Positions 41,071-49,604 of a stretch of DNA of 55,283 nt are shown piece by piece. The number at the start of each line of letters is the position of its first letter. Position 1 is the stretch's first letter. The notes beneath the pieces were generated by a model. That model ran no database searches and was not told the origin of the DNA. It worked only from the letters and a program-made list of their open reading frames with translations. Origin of the DNA: CAYPNF01 sp964411985 (GTDB lineage: Bacteria > Verrucomicrobiota > Verrucomicrobiia > Limisphaerales > J093); the NCBI GenBank assembly GCA_964411985.1, contig CAYPNF010000052.1, positions 1-55,283 on the forward strand. The letters are read 5' to 3'. The translations under genes were made by a program, and so were the position numbers.

Positions 41071-44000
41071 TTGGTACGGACCCATCGGGACAGCCATGAG
41101 GCTGGTCAGTCAGAACATGGAAACATGCCTCTGCGACTGCGATCCATCCTACGAATCTGGGATCCTCTGATGAGGGGGGAGTCCGCCATACGGCGTCTCT
41201 GCTTTGTCCTTGGTTTCTCCGTTGAGTTGGCACTCCCTTGGTGTTTTGCCGCTTCCCCCCCCGTCCCGCTCGAAAGGGAAGCGCCCTGGAGAATCGCGGA
41301 TTTTGCGCAGGATGCGGGCGTGTCTCGGAGGATGATCTTCGACTTGGCATTTCAGACCAATAACACGGCCTGGTTCGCGGTTTCCGATGGGCTTTATCGC
41401 TATGACGGATACCACTGGCAGCGGTTCACTTCCACCAACGGGCTTCCGAGCAGTGTCGTGCGAACGGTGTCTGTGACGCGTGATGGTTCAGTCTGGGTCG
41501 GGACCGATAAGGGGTGCGGGGTCTTCGACGGGACCAGGTTCGATTCGCGAGGCACGGAAGGTCGGTTGGCGGGGCCGAACGTTCGGCGGATCGTGGAAAC
41601 CGGGGATGGTTCCCTTTGGTTTTGTTGCGACCGCTGGCCCGATGCGGGTGTTTCGGGTGGGTTGACCCAACTCAAGAATGGCGCGTTCCACTCTTTTGGA
41701 ATGGTGGATGGGCTGCCGGACGATCATGTGCTGAACTTGTTTGAACAGTCCAGGGCTCCTGGTCGGTTAGTTGTACTCACAGGTGGAGGTCCGGCAGTCC
41801 GCAGTGGCGAACGATGGGTCCCGATTCCGGACGGGGGGTATCCTCCTCGGGATCACACCTGGACCATGCAGGAGACTCCCGATGGTCTGGTGTTTGCCCA
41901 AGGTTACAGGGGAACGCTGGTTTGGGGCGGGGATCAGTGGGTTGCCATCCAAGATGCAACTCAGCCGCGAACCACACCGTTCTGCGTGACCCGAGACGGC
42001 TCCATCGTGAAAGGAGTGCAGGAGGATGGAGCTAAGGTCTGGTTTACACGTTGGAATGGGGAGACTTTCGAGCAGGCCTCCGGCGAGATCACTCATCCAG
42101 GCGCCGATCTTCACGTGATGCGGCAGGCTCCCGACGGGTCCATCTGGGCGGTTGGCCGAGGGACTCTTCTGCGATGGGAGTATCTGCCGGGAATGTGGGA
42201 TGCCCGGCCTGATCTGCCCTTCCCTCGGTTGGAGGATCGACAGAAACGCCTTTGGTTCGCCAATGAGATTCGAGCCACGGTGATGCACGGGGATCAGCTC
42301 GATCATTTGCCGGGCATGCGCGCTCCCCTTGCCGAAGACCGGGAGGGGGCTATCTGGTCAGCAGGGGCGACAGGAATCTTTCGATGGCATGAGGGGACCC
42401 TTAGCCAGTTTCCCGTGCAGACGTGTGGCGTGGCTCAGCTTCAGAGAGTTGTTGTGGATTCCTCAGGAGGGGTTTGGTTTGCCGGCCTTGATTCCAACGA
42501 CGCGCATGTGATGGCGGGCTATGTTCGAAACGAATGGAAACGTTTCAGCCCGGCCCAACTGCAAAAGCGCAACATCTCTTCCCTGATTGCAGATCCACAG
42601 AAGGAGGGCGCCTGGGTGGCTCTTTATGATCCGGCATCCCATGCCTCTGAGATTGTGAAGATCGATTCCCAAGGTTTGAGGAAGGTGGAAGTGGAGGGAG
42701 GCTTGCCGCAGACCCGGTTGCCGCTTCTTTGCGCCAGCCAGTCGCATCTCTACCTCAGCGGCTACAATGGGCTTTGGCAATCGGCCCTTCAGGAGAGGCT
42801 TCGTTTCGTCCAAAACCAATCCGACGCCGGATCAAGGATTTCTTTGTCAGCGAGCCTTGGTGACATCACCGCCTTCGTGACGCAGGAAACAGTAGATGGC
42901 AAAGCAGCCATCCTGGTGAAACGAGGAGAAGTGTGGCTTGAGCAGCGAACCTCCTACGCCGATTCGCTCTGGTTGGGGAAGAGCGGTTGCCTAATTGTCG
43001 GAGACGGGCCCGGGTTCGTGCTGTGGCAGACCCGGGACTGGGACGTTCCCACCTATGCCAATTTGCCTACGGACAGCACGATCCTTTCCGCTCTGCTCAG
43101 CTCCAGTGGAGACTACTGGGTTGGCACTCCCGAGGGTGTCCTGCACTTGCGCCCGGGTCAGCAACCTCCCGACACCGTCCTTATCGGTCCTGCCACCGTG
43201 CGGCGAGGGGATCGGTTGTTGGTGGAAGCGAGAGGGACGGCGCCCTTCGCTCCCCGGTCCCGTCCCTTGAAGCATTCCCTGGCCTGGCGTCTCGATCGGG
43301 CCCCCTGGTCCGAGTATGGTGGCGAATGGCCAGTCGGTGGCATCCCGCTGGACACTCTTCCCAGTGGTACGCACGTCTTGGAAGCCAAGGCGCGGGATGG
43401 CCTTGGGAATGAGGACCCGACCCCGGCCAGCCTTCGGTTTGAGATTCTGCCGGTCCCCATCCAGGATCAAGTCTGGTTCCGACCCGTCCTGGCTGTCATT
43501 TGTCTGGTCTTTGCCCTGCTGGCCATGGCACTCGCCTATGCGGCGCGCCGTTTGCGGCGGGAAGCCGGCCGGTTGGAGGAAGAGGTGCAGGCCAGAACCT
43601 TGGAACTTCGGGAGGACATCGCCCGGCGAGAGAAAGCGGAAGCGGAGAGCCGAAGGCTGACGCTCGCCATCGAACAGGCAGCCGAGATCATCATCATTAC
43701 CGATGCGTCCGGGCTGATCCAGTACGTCAACCCGAGGTTTGAGGCGATCACCGGCTATACCAGAGCGGAAGTGCTCGGACAGAACCCGCGAATCCTGAAG
43801 AGCGGCAAGCACGATGCCGCTTTCTACGCTGAGTTTTGGGGCGCACTTCGTCAGGGGTTGGTCTGGCACGGGCGACTGATCAACCGCAAGAAGGATGGGA
43901 CCCTCTATACCGAAGAGGCGACCATTTCACCCGTGCGGGATGAGACTGGCAAGACCATCAATTTCGTGGCCGCCAAACGCGACATCACTCATGAACTCCG

Positions 44001-45141
44001 TTTGCAGGAACAACTCGTCCAGGCGCAGAAGATGGAATCGGTGGGCCGGTTGGCGGGAGGCGTGGCGCATGACTTCAATAACATGCTCCAAGCCATCCTC
44101 GGAAACGTCGCGATGGCGCTCGAGGAAAAGCCTTCCTCCTCGCGACTTGTGGAACACCTGGAGGAAGTTCAGAAGGCGGCATTGCGTTCTGCTGACCTGA
44201 CACGTCAGTTGCTGGCCTTTGCGCGCAAACAAACGGTGAACCCCAAGATTCTTGACTTGAACGAGACCGTGGCTGGAATGTTGAAGATGTTGCAGCGCCT
44301 GATTGGGGAGGACATCCAGCTGGCTTGGCTCCCAGGGCGGGACCTCTGGCCTGTTCAACTGGATCCTTCCCAGTTGGACCAGGTGCTCGCCAACCTCACC
44401 GTCAACGCCCGCGACGCCATCCGTGGCGTTGGAAAGATTACGATCGAGACCTGCAACGTGACCCTCGAGGAACCGCAACTTCATTTGGAGGAAATCGTTG
44501 GGGACTTTGTAAGGCTGACGGTGAGCGATACCGGGTGCGGCATGGACCGGGAGACCCAGCAGCATTTGTTTGAACCCTTCTTCACCACCAAGGGCGTGGG
44601 GGAAGGGACTGGTCTTGGCTTGGCCACCGTTTACGGCATCGTGAAGCAAAACGGGGGGGCGATTGCGGTCTACAGTGAAGTGGAAAAGGGCAGTTCTTTC
44701 AGGATCTATCTCCCTAGGGCGGGGGCTGCGGCCCAGGCTGCCACGATGTCGGCCGAGGGACTCAACCTCAAAGGCACCGAAACCGTGCTGATTGTGGAGG
44801 ATGAACCGGCGATTCTGAAACTGGGCGAACGGCTGCTCAAAGGGTTGGGGTACCAAGTGCTGTCGTCCCAACGGCCTGATGAGGCCTTACGAATGGCCGA
44901 ACAACATAAAGGCCAAATCGATTTGCTCATCAGCGACGTGATCATGCCAGCCATGAATGGCCGGGATCTAGCCGATCGCATGCACGCCTCCCAACCCAAA
45001 CTGAAGTGTTTGTTCATGTCCGGCTACACCGCCAGCGTTATCGCGCATCACGGGGTGCTGGACGAAGGCGTGCACTTCCTGCAAAAGCCCTTCTCGAAAC
45101 ACGAGCTGGCCACGAAAGTGCGTCAAGCTTTGGGCTCGTGA
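41071..45141 (+). CDS. Hybrid histidine kinase with two-component-regulator propellers
   Basis: Up to 1356 residues; the start is uncertain (an ATG at 41170 would place the export segment LCFVLGFSVELALPWCFA at the N-terminus). The periplasmic part is a beta-propeller with Reg_prop-type repeats (PSSVVRTVSVTRDGSVWVGTD-like). A Y_Y_Y-like region and a membrane span (about residues 804-826) lead to a PAS domain, a HisKA domain (His about 999 in VAHDFNNML), an ATPase domain (GTGLGLATVYGIVKQNGG) and a C-terminal receiver (LIVEDEP, LISDVIMPAMNG). This architecture resembles hybrid systems sensing carbohydrates or other extracellular ligands. It is 47 bases after the NtrC-type regulator. Confidence 0.9.
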   Translation: MVRTHRDSHEAGQSEHGNMPLRLRSILRIWDPLMRGESAIRRLCFVLGFSVELALPWCFAASPPVPLEREAPWRIADFAQDAGVSRRMIFDLAFQTNNTAWFAVSDGLYRYDGYHWQRFTSTNGLPSSVVRTVSVTRDGSVWVGTDKGCGVFDGTRFDSRGTEGRLAGPNVRRIVETGDGSLWFCCDRWPDAGVSGGLTQLKNGAFHSFGMVDGLPDDHVLNLFEQSRAPGRLVVLTGGGPAVRSGERWVPIPDGGYPPRDHTWTMQETPDGLVFAQGYRGTLVWGGDQWVAIQDATQPRTTPFCVTRDGSIVKGVQEDGAKVWFTRWNGETFEQASGEITHPGADLHVMRQAPDGSIWAVGRGTLLRWEYLPGMWDARPDLPFPRLEDRQKRLWFANEIRATVMHGDQLDHLPGMRAPLAEDREGAIWSAGATGIFRWHEGTLSQFPVQTCGVAQLQRVVVDSSGGVWFAGLDSNDAHVMAGYVRNEWKRFSPAQLQKRNISSLIADPQKEGAWVALYDPASHASEIVKIDSQGLRKVEVEGGLPQTRLPLLCASQSHLYLSGYNGLWQSALQERLRFVQNQSDAGSRISLSASLGDITAFVTQETVDGKAAILVKRGEVWLEQRTSYADSLWLGKSGCLIVGDGPGFVLWQTRDWDVPTYANLPTDSTILSALLSSSGDYWVGTPEGVLHLRPGQQPPDTVLIGPATVRRGDRLLVEARGTAPFAPRSRPLKHSLAWRLDRAPWSEYGGEWPVGGIPLDTLPSGTHVLEAKARDGLGNEDPTPASLRFEILPVPIQDQVWFRPVLAVICLVFALLAMALAYAARRLRREAGRLEEEVQARTLELREDIARREKAEAESRRLTLAIEQAAEIIIITDASGLIQYVNPRFEAITGYTRAEVLGQNPRILKSGKHDAAFYAEFWGALRQGLVWHGRLINRKKDGTLYTEEATISPVRDETGKTINFVAAKRDITHELRLQEQLVQAQKMESVGRLAGGVAHDFNNMLQAILGNVAMALEEKPSSSRLVEHLEEVQKAALRSADLTRQLLAFARKQTVNPKILDLNETVAGMLKMLQRLIGEDIQLAWLPGRDLWPVQLDPSQLDQVLANLTVNARDAIRGVGKITIETCNVTLEEPQLHLEEIVGDFVRLTVSDTGCGMDRETQQHLFEPFFTTKGVGEGTGLGLATVYGIVKQNGGAIAVYSEVEKGSSFRIYLPRAGAAAQAATMSAEGLNLKGTETVLIVEDEPAILKLGERLLKGLGYQVLSSQRPDEALRMAEQHKGQIDLLISDVIMPAMNGRDLADRMHASQPKLKCLFMSGYTASVIAHHGVLDEGVHFLQKPFSKHELATKVRQALGS

Positions 45142-45172
45142 CTCTCCCCAGTCCGTGAGCTGGAAATGTGGA

Positions 45173-47401
45173 TTAGCGCGCGATCAGATAGTAGAGTGTC
45201 GTCGGCCGAAGCCGAATGTCTCGTGCCGAGCCCGCCTCACCTTGGGCGTATCCGTCAAAGTCGAGCGGGGTCACTTTTAACTCCGCCGCGTCGGCTCGCT
45301 TCAACGAGATTCTGCCTTCGATGTCCTTTACCCTCCAGGGGTCGGTTCCGATTTCCACGATTCGCTTCACCTGGTTCGTCGGAGAATCGACCTGGAAGTT
45401 GGACGTGCTTTCTTCCGACATGACCTGGACCAGAATCTTGCCTGAGGTTGCCAGCGGCTGGTCGTCGAGCGACACGGCCAGAATATGACCGAGCTCCAGG
45501 GTGGAGGTGATGGTGAGGTCCTTCGTCTCGATGCTTCCCGCCCCCTTGAGTTGCCCGCTCGCTCCCTGGGCCTTGTCCGCGTTCACCACAAGCAGGCCTT
45601 TGCCGTAGTCGAGTTTGAGTTCACGCGTGGAGCTGGTGACGGTTTGGGCCGCATGATCGATGAAGGGTTTCAGGTTGCTCAGCGTGGTGCCCCCGGATTC
45701 TTCCACAAACCGCACCTGCGTTCTGCCTGCGTAATGGATCAAAGGATCGATGCGCTGCCCGGGGCGCAACTCCCCTCCTTGCGGCACGTCCCTGAGACGA
45801 AGTTCATCCAAGGAGGCATCCTGCGGCAACGGTGTGCCAGCCAGGCGCATGAGGTCGGCCTTGTTCAGGCGAACGTCGGCAAGCACATCTCCGGTCTTGA
45901 TGAGGCCACGACGATAGAGAAGGGCAGTGGCCGGGAACTGGCCGAGCATCGCAGGGGATCCCAGGGTCCATTGTTGCATCCAATAATTGGGCTTCACTTT
46001 CCAATCCGCACCGTCAAAGGCGAAGTGCACGATGCAGTCGGTGTCCTGCAAAGCACCATAGGCCGCGTAATAGAGGGGGGCTTCCGATCGGAAACGGTTG
46101 GGCCGAGTGAAGGTGGTCTCAGAGATCATCGATGGCTTGTCATCGTAATGAGGATCCATCACGGGATGAACGAACTGCTTCGGCTTGCCTGGTTCGGAGG
46201 AGTCAAAGCGTAAGGCGCTGCGCTCGCTGTACGTATGGCCGTTCCGGATCGACCAGGCCGCGTTGTCCCCTTTGTGGTTGCATTCGAAGTAACCGTGCCG
46301 ATCGATGCAGTCGCCCGCCGTGTAGCTTAGTTTCTCGAGAGGACCGAACACTTCGGGACTGGCGGTGGACCAGTTGCTGGCGTGGATGACCCCCTTGAAG
46401 CCCAGTTGACGAAGGAATTGATAGGTTTCGGCGTAGAACCGCGTTTGTACCTCCAACAAGAACTGGGCGGTGTCCTGATCTCTTGGCGTCTTTTCACTGA
46501 AGATATTCCACAGCGGGCGGAAGCCCATTCGGCCTTCTGGGGGCGCATCGCGTTTGACGGTGGCTCCATTCCACTTTTTGAGGGCGGCCTCGAGGGAGCC
46601 ATGCTTCTTGACCAGCCAGTCGCCGAACATCTTCTCCAGGATCCGAAGTTGCGGGTCGGGGATATTCGATTCACTGAAGGTCCAAAAGAAGAACGAGTCT
46701 TCGTTCTGCATCTCAAGCCCGAAAACTGCCGGTTCTGCAAGCAGCGTTTTGCCTGTTCTCTCACTCGGAGTGGTCAACAAAGCCCTCCACCATTCCCGAT
46801 ATCGCTTCTGGAATTCCTGGTTGAAAAACAGTGCGGCGAAAGGGTGTTTGGAACCATCGTATCCCACCAGCCAGGGATGATCCGACCGCGGAGTGAACCA
46901 GAGCGGAAAGTAGATCGAGAAGTGGGTGTAGATGCCTTCGGCCTTCATCGCTTCCACGATTTCCAGGTTATGACGGACTTTGCCCGGGTCCAACTCTCCG
47001 TCTTTGTTGAAGAGCCCCCCGTGCACGCGCACCAGGTTGACACCGTACTTGGCCAACAGTCGGGCGCACCGGCGAAGGTCCTCGCCTGCGAGCTCGTGCG
47101 GAGGTCCGTTGACCGCCCAGAAACGAACCGCTTCGCCGGTCTTGGTGTGGACGAACTTGCCATCCTTCACGCCAATGAAGCCGAGTTCACCCGCGAACTT
47201 CTCGTTGAGAAAACGGAGGTCGGTTGCCGCTTCGGTCGTAGGTGGGACCCTAGCCGGGCTGAACGGGAACCATGCCGACTCACTACCAACAGACTCCTTG
47301 CGTTCAGTCGCCGGATCCGAGGTTTCGGCCAGCGATGGTCCGAAGCCAAACATCCAAGACGAAGCCAGAACTAGGGAAAGAACCAAGGATGGGCGATGCA
47401 T
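45173..47401 (-). CDS. Secreted clan-A glycoside hydrolase
   Basis: 742 residues from the ATG at 47401; a start at 47794 adds 131 unconserved residues. A signal peptide occupies about 1-25. The TIM barrel has an acid/base-type MQNED motif (Asn233-Glu234) and a possible nucleophile in MISETTF (Glu428), as in GH5/GH42-like clan A families. Blocks such as RFWAVNGPPHELAGEDLRRCARLLAKYGVNLVRVH are shared with a broad group of Verrucomicrobia/Planctomycetes proteins. The C-terminal 200 residues form beta domains. The exact family was not assigned. Confidence 0.8.
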   Translation of the reverse strand: MHRPSLVLSLVLASSWMFGFGPSLAETSDPATERKESVGSESAWFPFSPARVPPTTEAATDLRFLNEKFAGELGFIGVKDGKFVHTKTGEAVRFWAVNGPPHELAGEDLRRCARLLAKYGVNLVRVHGGLFNKDGELDPGKVRHNLEIVEAMKAEGIYTHFSIYFPLWFTPRSDHPWLVGYDGSKHPFAALFFNQEFQKRYREWWRALLTTPSERTGKTLLAEPAVFGLEMQNEDSFFFWTFSESNIPDPQLRILEKMFGDWLVKKHGSLEAALKKWNGATVKRDAPPEGRMGFRPLWNIFSEKTPRDQDTAQFLLEVQTRFYAETYQFLRQLGFKGVIHASNWSTASPEVFGPLEKLSYTAGDCIDRHGYFECNHKGDNAAWSIRNGHTYSERSALRFDSSEPGKPKQFVHPVMDPHYDDKPSMISETTFTRPNRFRSEAPLYYAAYGALQDTDCIVHFAFDGADWKVKPNYWMQQWTLGSPAMLGQFPATALLYRRGLIKTGDVLADVRLNKADLMRLAGTPLPQDASLDELRLRDVPQGGELRPGQRIDPLIHYAGRTQVRFVEESGGTTLSNLKPFIDHAAQTVTSSTRELKLDYGKGLLVVNADKAQGASGQLKGAGSIETKDLTITSTLELGHILAVSLDDQPLATSGKILVQVMSEESTSNFQVDSPTNQVKRIVEIGTDPWRVKDIEGRISLKRADAAELKVTPLDFDGYAQGEAGSARDIRLRPTTLYYLIAR

Positions 47402-48002
47402 GTCTGCAAGACCTAGCAGACACTCGCTCAAAGTCAACGACGGCTCTACACGGTTTGCCGCTCTCCAACCCGCCCAGCCAAGGGGCCCCTCAAGAACCGG
47501 GCAAGTGGGTCTTCTCCAGACTGCCTCCGATTCCAGCAGATCAAGTGCCGCTCTTGACGCTATTGGGAAGCACAAACACCAATCGAGCTGACCGAATTCC
47601 GCGGTACGTTGAGTACAACGCCTTTCGCTGGCTGCGTGACTCTGGGTTTGACCCACTGGCTTTTGCATTGAGGGATGTCGGTTCCGATACCCCGCAGGTC
47701 GTCCAGAGGGGGTTGTTTGCCTATGCGAAATACGCCGCTCGATATCCGAAATCGGATGGGGTTGGGATCCTTTCTTTCGGCCGCGAAACACCATCGGGCA
47801 GTCTTCCCGGTCCGTACCTCTTGAGCGCTCCGGCCTAACTTGTGGCCTACGGCGTAATGGGGGTGCTGCTCGGCCTAGGCTCGGTTCTCCTGATCGTATC
47901 TCGAGGGCGTGGCGGCGTGGTAGAAGGTGCTAAGATGGGTCCGTCACAGAAGCACGATAACGCGTCGTGAATGCAAAAATGAATGTTATTCTGTACATTG
48001 AA
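47402..48002. other. Intergenic region with a weak open frame interrupted by a stop
   Basis: About 600 bases between the glycosidase and the DUF4143 gene. A plus-strand frame opens upstream and reads to a TAA at 47836-47838. The same frame continues from GTG 47842 for 42 codons with a membrane-like segment (AYGVMGVLLGLGSVLLIVSR) up to TGA 47968-47970. No family was recognised, and the minus strand is open too. It may be a decayed membrane-protein gene or chance. Confidence 0.3.
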
Positions 48003-48036
48003 CTATACATAATACCATGCTAATATGTATAGCATG
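47998..48036 (+). promoter_or_regulatory. Strong promoter and dyad operator, leaderless start of the DUF4143 gene
   Basis: TTGAAC (47998-48003), a 17-base spacer and TAATAT (48021-48026) match the sigma70 consensus well. The expected start of transcription, about 48033-48034, coincides with the ATG at 48034, so the mRNA is probably leaderless. Two dyads overlap it: CTATACAT/ATGTATAG (48003-48010 and 48025-48032) and CATGCT/AGCATG (48016-48021 and 48031-48036). This region is much more AT-rich than its surroundings. Confidence 0.7.
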
Positions 48037-49206
48037 TATCTTAAAAGAGAGGCTGATCGGCTGTTGAAAGAGCTCCTGAACGGGGACAAAGTGGGCATGG
48101 TACTTGGGGCGCGCCAGGTTGGAAAAACCACTCTGGTGGAGCATGTTCTAGCGGGACAGGATGCGGTGGTTCTCAATTTCGACCTCGAGGTGGACAAGGC
48201 AAGGTTTCTGTCTGCGGGCGCTTTAGCCCCCGATGAAGGCTTGCGGTCACTCGGGAATCCGTCGGTCTTGGTCATTGACGAAGCACAGCGGTTGCCTGAG
48301 GCGAGCCGGATCGTCAAGGGTTGGCATGATGCGCGGCTGCCGACGAAGATCCTCCTGCTCGGTTCTTCCTCCTTGAACCTGCTAGATCAAGCAGCGGAAA
48401 GCCTAACCGGGCGCAACCGAAAGCTAGTGCTGCCCCCGCTGCTTTTTACGGAGACGTTGGGAACCCAAGTCTGGGCCGGTGCCGACCTTTCATCGGACCA
48501 CCTAACTCAGCACTTTGCGCCACAGTTGCGGGCGTTTCTTATGCAACGGCTTAGCTGGGGGAGCTACCCTGAGGTGGTGACGAGCCGTGAGCCGACCGCA
48601 CTCCTGCGGGAGCTGAGCGCCGACTATCTCTGGAAGGACGTGTTGCAGAGCGGCTTGGTGAAAACGCCGGATCTCATCCGACGCCTGCTCCTGCTCCTGG
48701 CGCATCAGGCTGGTTCAGAGGTCTCCGTGAACGAGTTGGCAACCCAGTTGCCGATGGCACGGCCGACGGTGGATCGCTACCTCGATCTGCTCGAGCAAAC
48801 CTACGTTATATTCCGGTTGCCATCCTTCAGTACCAATCCCCGCAAGGAGATCTCCAAGAGCCACAAGGTTTACTTTTGGGATACGGGGATTCGCAACGCT
48901 TTGTTGAACTCATTCTCGACCGACGAATACCGGCCCGACATTGGCGCAGTATGGGAGAACTGGGTGGTGGCCGAGGTGGCCAAGCGTAACGTCTTGCTTG
49001 GCTCGCCGGCGGAACTCTACTTCTGGCGCACCCGGATGCAATCGGAGGTGGATTTGGTGGTGAAAAAGGGGGAAACGCTGCGCGGATTCGAGATCAAGTG
49101 GTCAGCCCGCCGTGCGTCCCGACGCGCCTTCCGCGACGCCTACGGTGTGGAGATTGAGGGGATCCGGCCAGACAACCCGTTTGCCGTCGACCTTTTGAAA
49201 ACCTGA
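48034..49206 (+). CDS. DUF4143 AAA+ ATPase, stand-alone
   Basis: 390 residues from the ATG at 48034; an ATG at 48025 lies within the -10 box. Walker A is LGARQVGKTTL (residues about 24-34), Walker B VLVIDEAQRL near 78 and a sensor motif LLLGSSSLNLLDQ near 110. The C-terminal DUF4143 part includes FWRTRMQSEVDLVV. Proteins of this type occur as solitary genes in many genomes and are often linked to mobile or toxin-type loci. Its AT-rich promoter suggests recent transfer. No second gene accompanies it here. Confidence 0.85.
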   Translation: MYLKREADRLLKELLNGDKVGMVLGARQVGKTTLVEHVLAGQDAVVLNFDLEVDKARFLSAGALAPDEGLRSLGNPSVLVIDEAQRLPEASRIVKGWHDARLPTKILLLGSSSLNLLDQAAESLTGRNRKLVLPPLLFTETLGTQVWAGADLSSDHLTQHFAPQLRAFLMQRLSWGSYPEVVTSREPTALLRELSADYLWKDVLQSGLVKTPDLIRRLLLLLAHQAGSEVSVNELATQLPMARPTVDRYLDLLEQTYVIFRLPSFSTNPRKEISKSHKVYFWDTGIRNALLNSFSTDEYRPDIGAVWENWVVAEVAKRNVLLGSPAELYFWRTRMQSEVDLVVKKGETLRGFEIKWSARRASRRAFRDAYGVEIEGIRPDNPFAVDLLKT

Positions 49207-49229
49207 GTGAGACGAACCGCTTCTTCCTC

Positions 49230-49544
49230 TCAGTGCAAGGTCTTCACGGTCACGTCGCCCTTGAGGATGCGGGCGGAGCAGGCGAGACGGTGAATGGCAG
49301 GATCCCGTCTGCACTGTTTCAGCACCTGAAGCTCTTGCTTGGAAGGAGGCACCAGGTTCTCCATCCCCTGAGTGATCTCCACGGTACAGGTCCCGCAATC
49401 GGATTGGAAACAACCCGACTCCATCTCGACCCCGGCCTGTTCTGCGGCTTCCATGACGGTCAGGTCGCCTTTCACATCTACAGTGACATTCTCGACGAGT
49501 AAGGTTAGCTTTGGCATCGTAACGTTTGTGGCTGCGTCTGACAC
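49230..49544 (-). CDS. 2Fe-2S ferredoxin
   Basis: 104 residues, possible start at Met10 (49517). The plant/adrenodoxin-type cluster motif is CFQSDCGTC (Cys-x4-Cys-x2-Cys), with the last ligand in LACSARI. The N-terminal strand KLTLLVENVTVDVKG and LTVMEAAEQAG fit the fold. It is divergent from the fused oxidoreductase gene, with 60 bases between, so it may be its electron acceptor or share regulation. Whether it is the physiological partner is inferred from position only. Confidence 0.88.
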   Translation of the reverse strand: MSDAATNVTMPKLTLLVENVTVDVKGDLTVMEAAEQAGVEMESGCFQSDCGTCTVEITQGMENLVPPSKQELQVLKQCRRDPAIHRLACSARILKGDVTVKTLH

Positions 49545-49604
49545 GCGAGCTTGGTTATGGATAGGTCGAAAACACCTCTAAGTCAACGCTGGCCATAACA
49601 GAGA

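Noticed and set aside
45173..47794. Longer N-terminus for the secreted glycosidase (start at 47794)
   Set aside because: The added 131 residues show no conservation-type pattern, and the signal peptide begins at the ATG at 47401.
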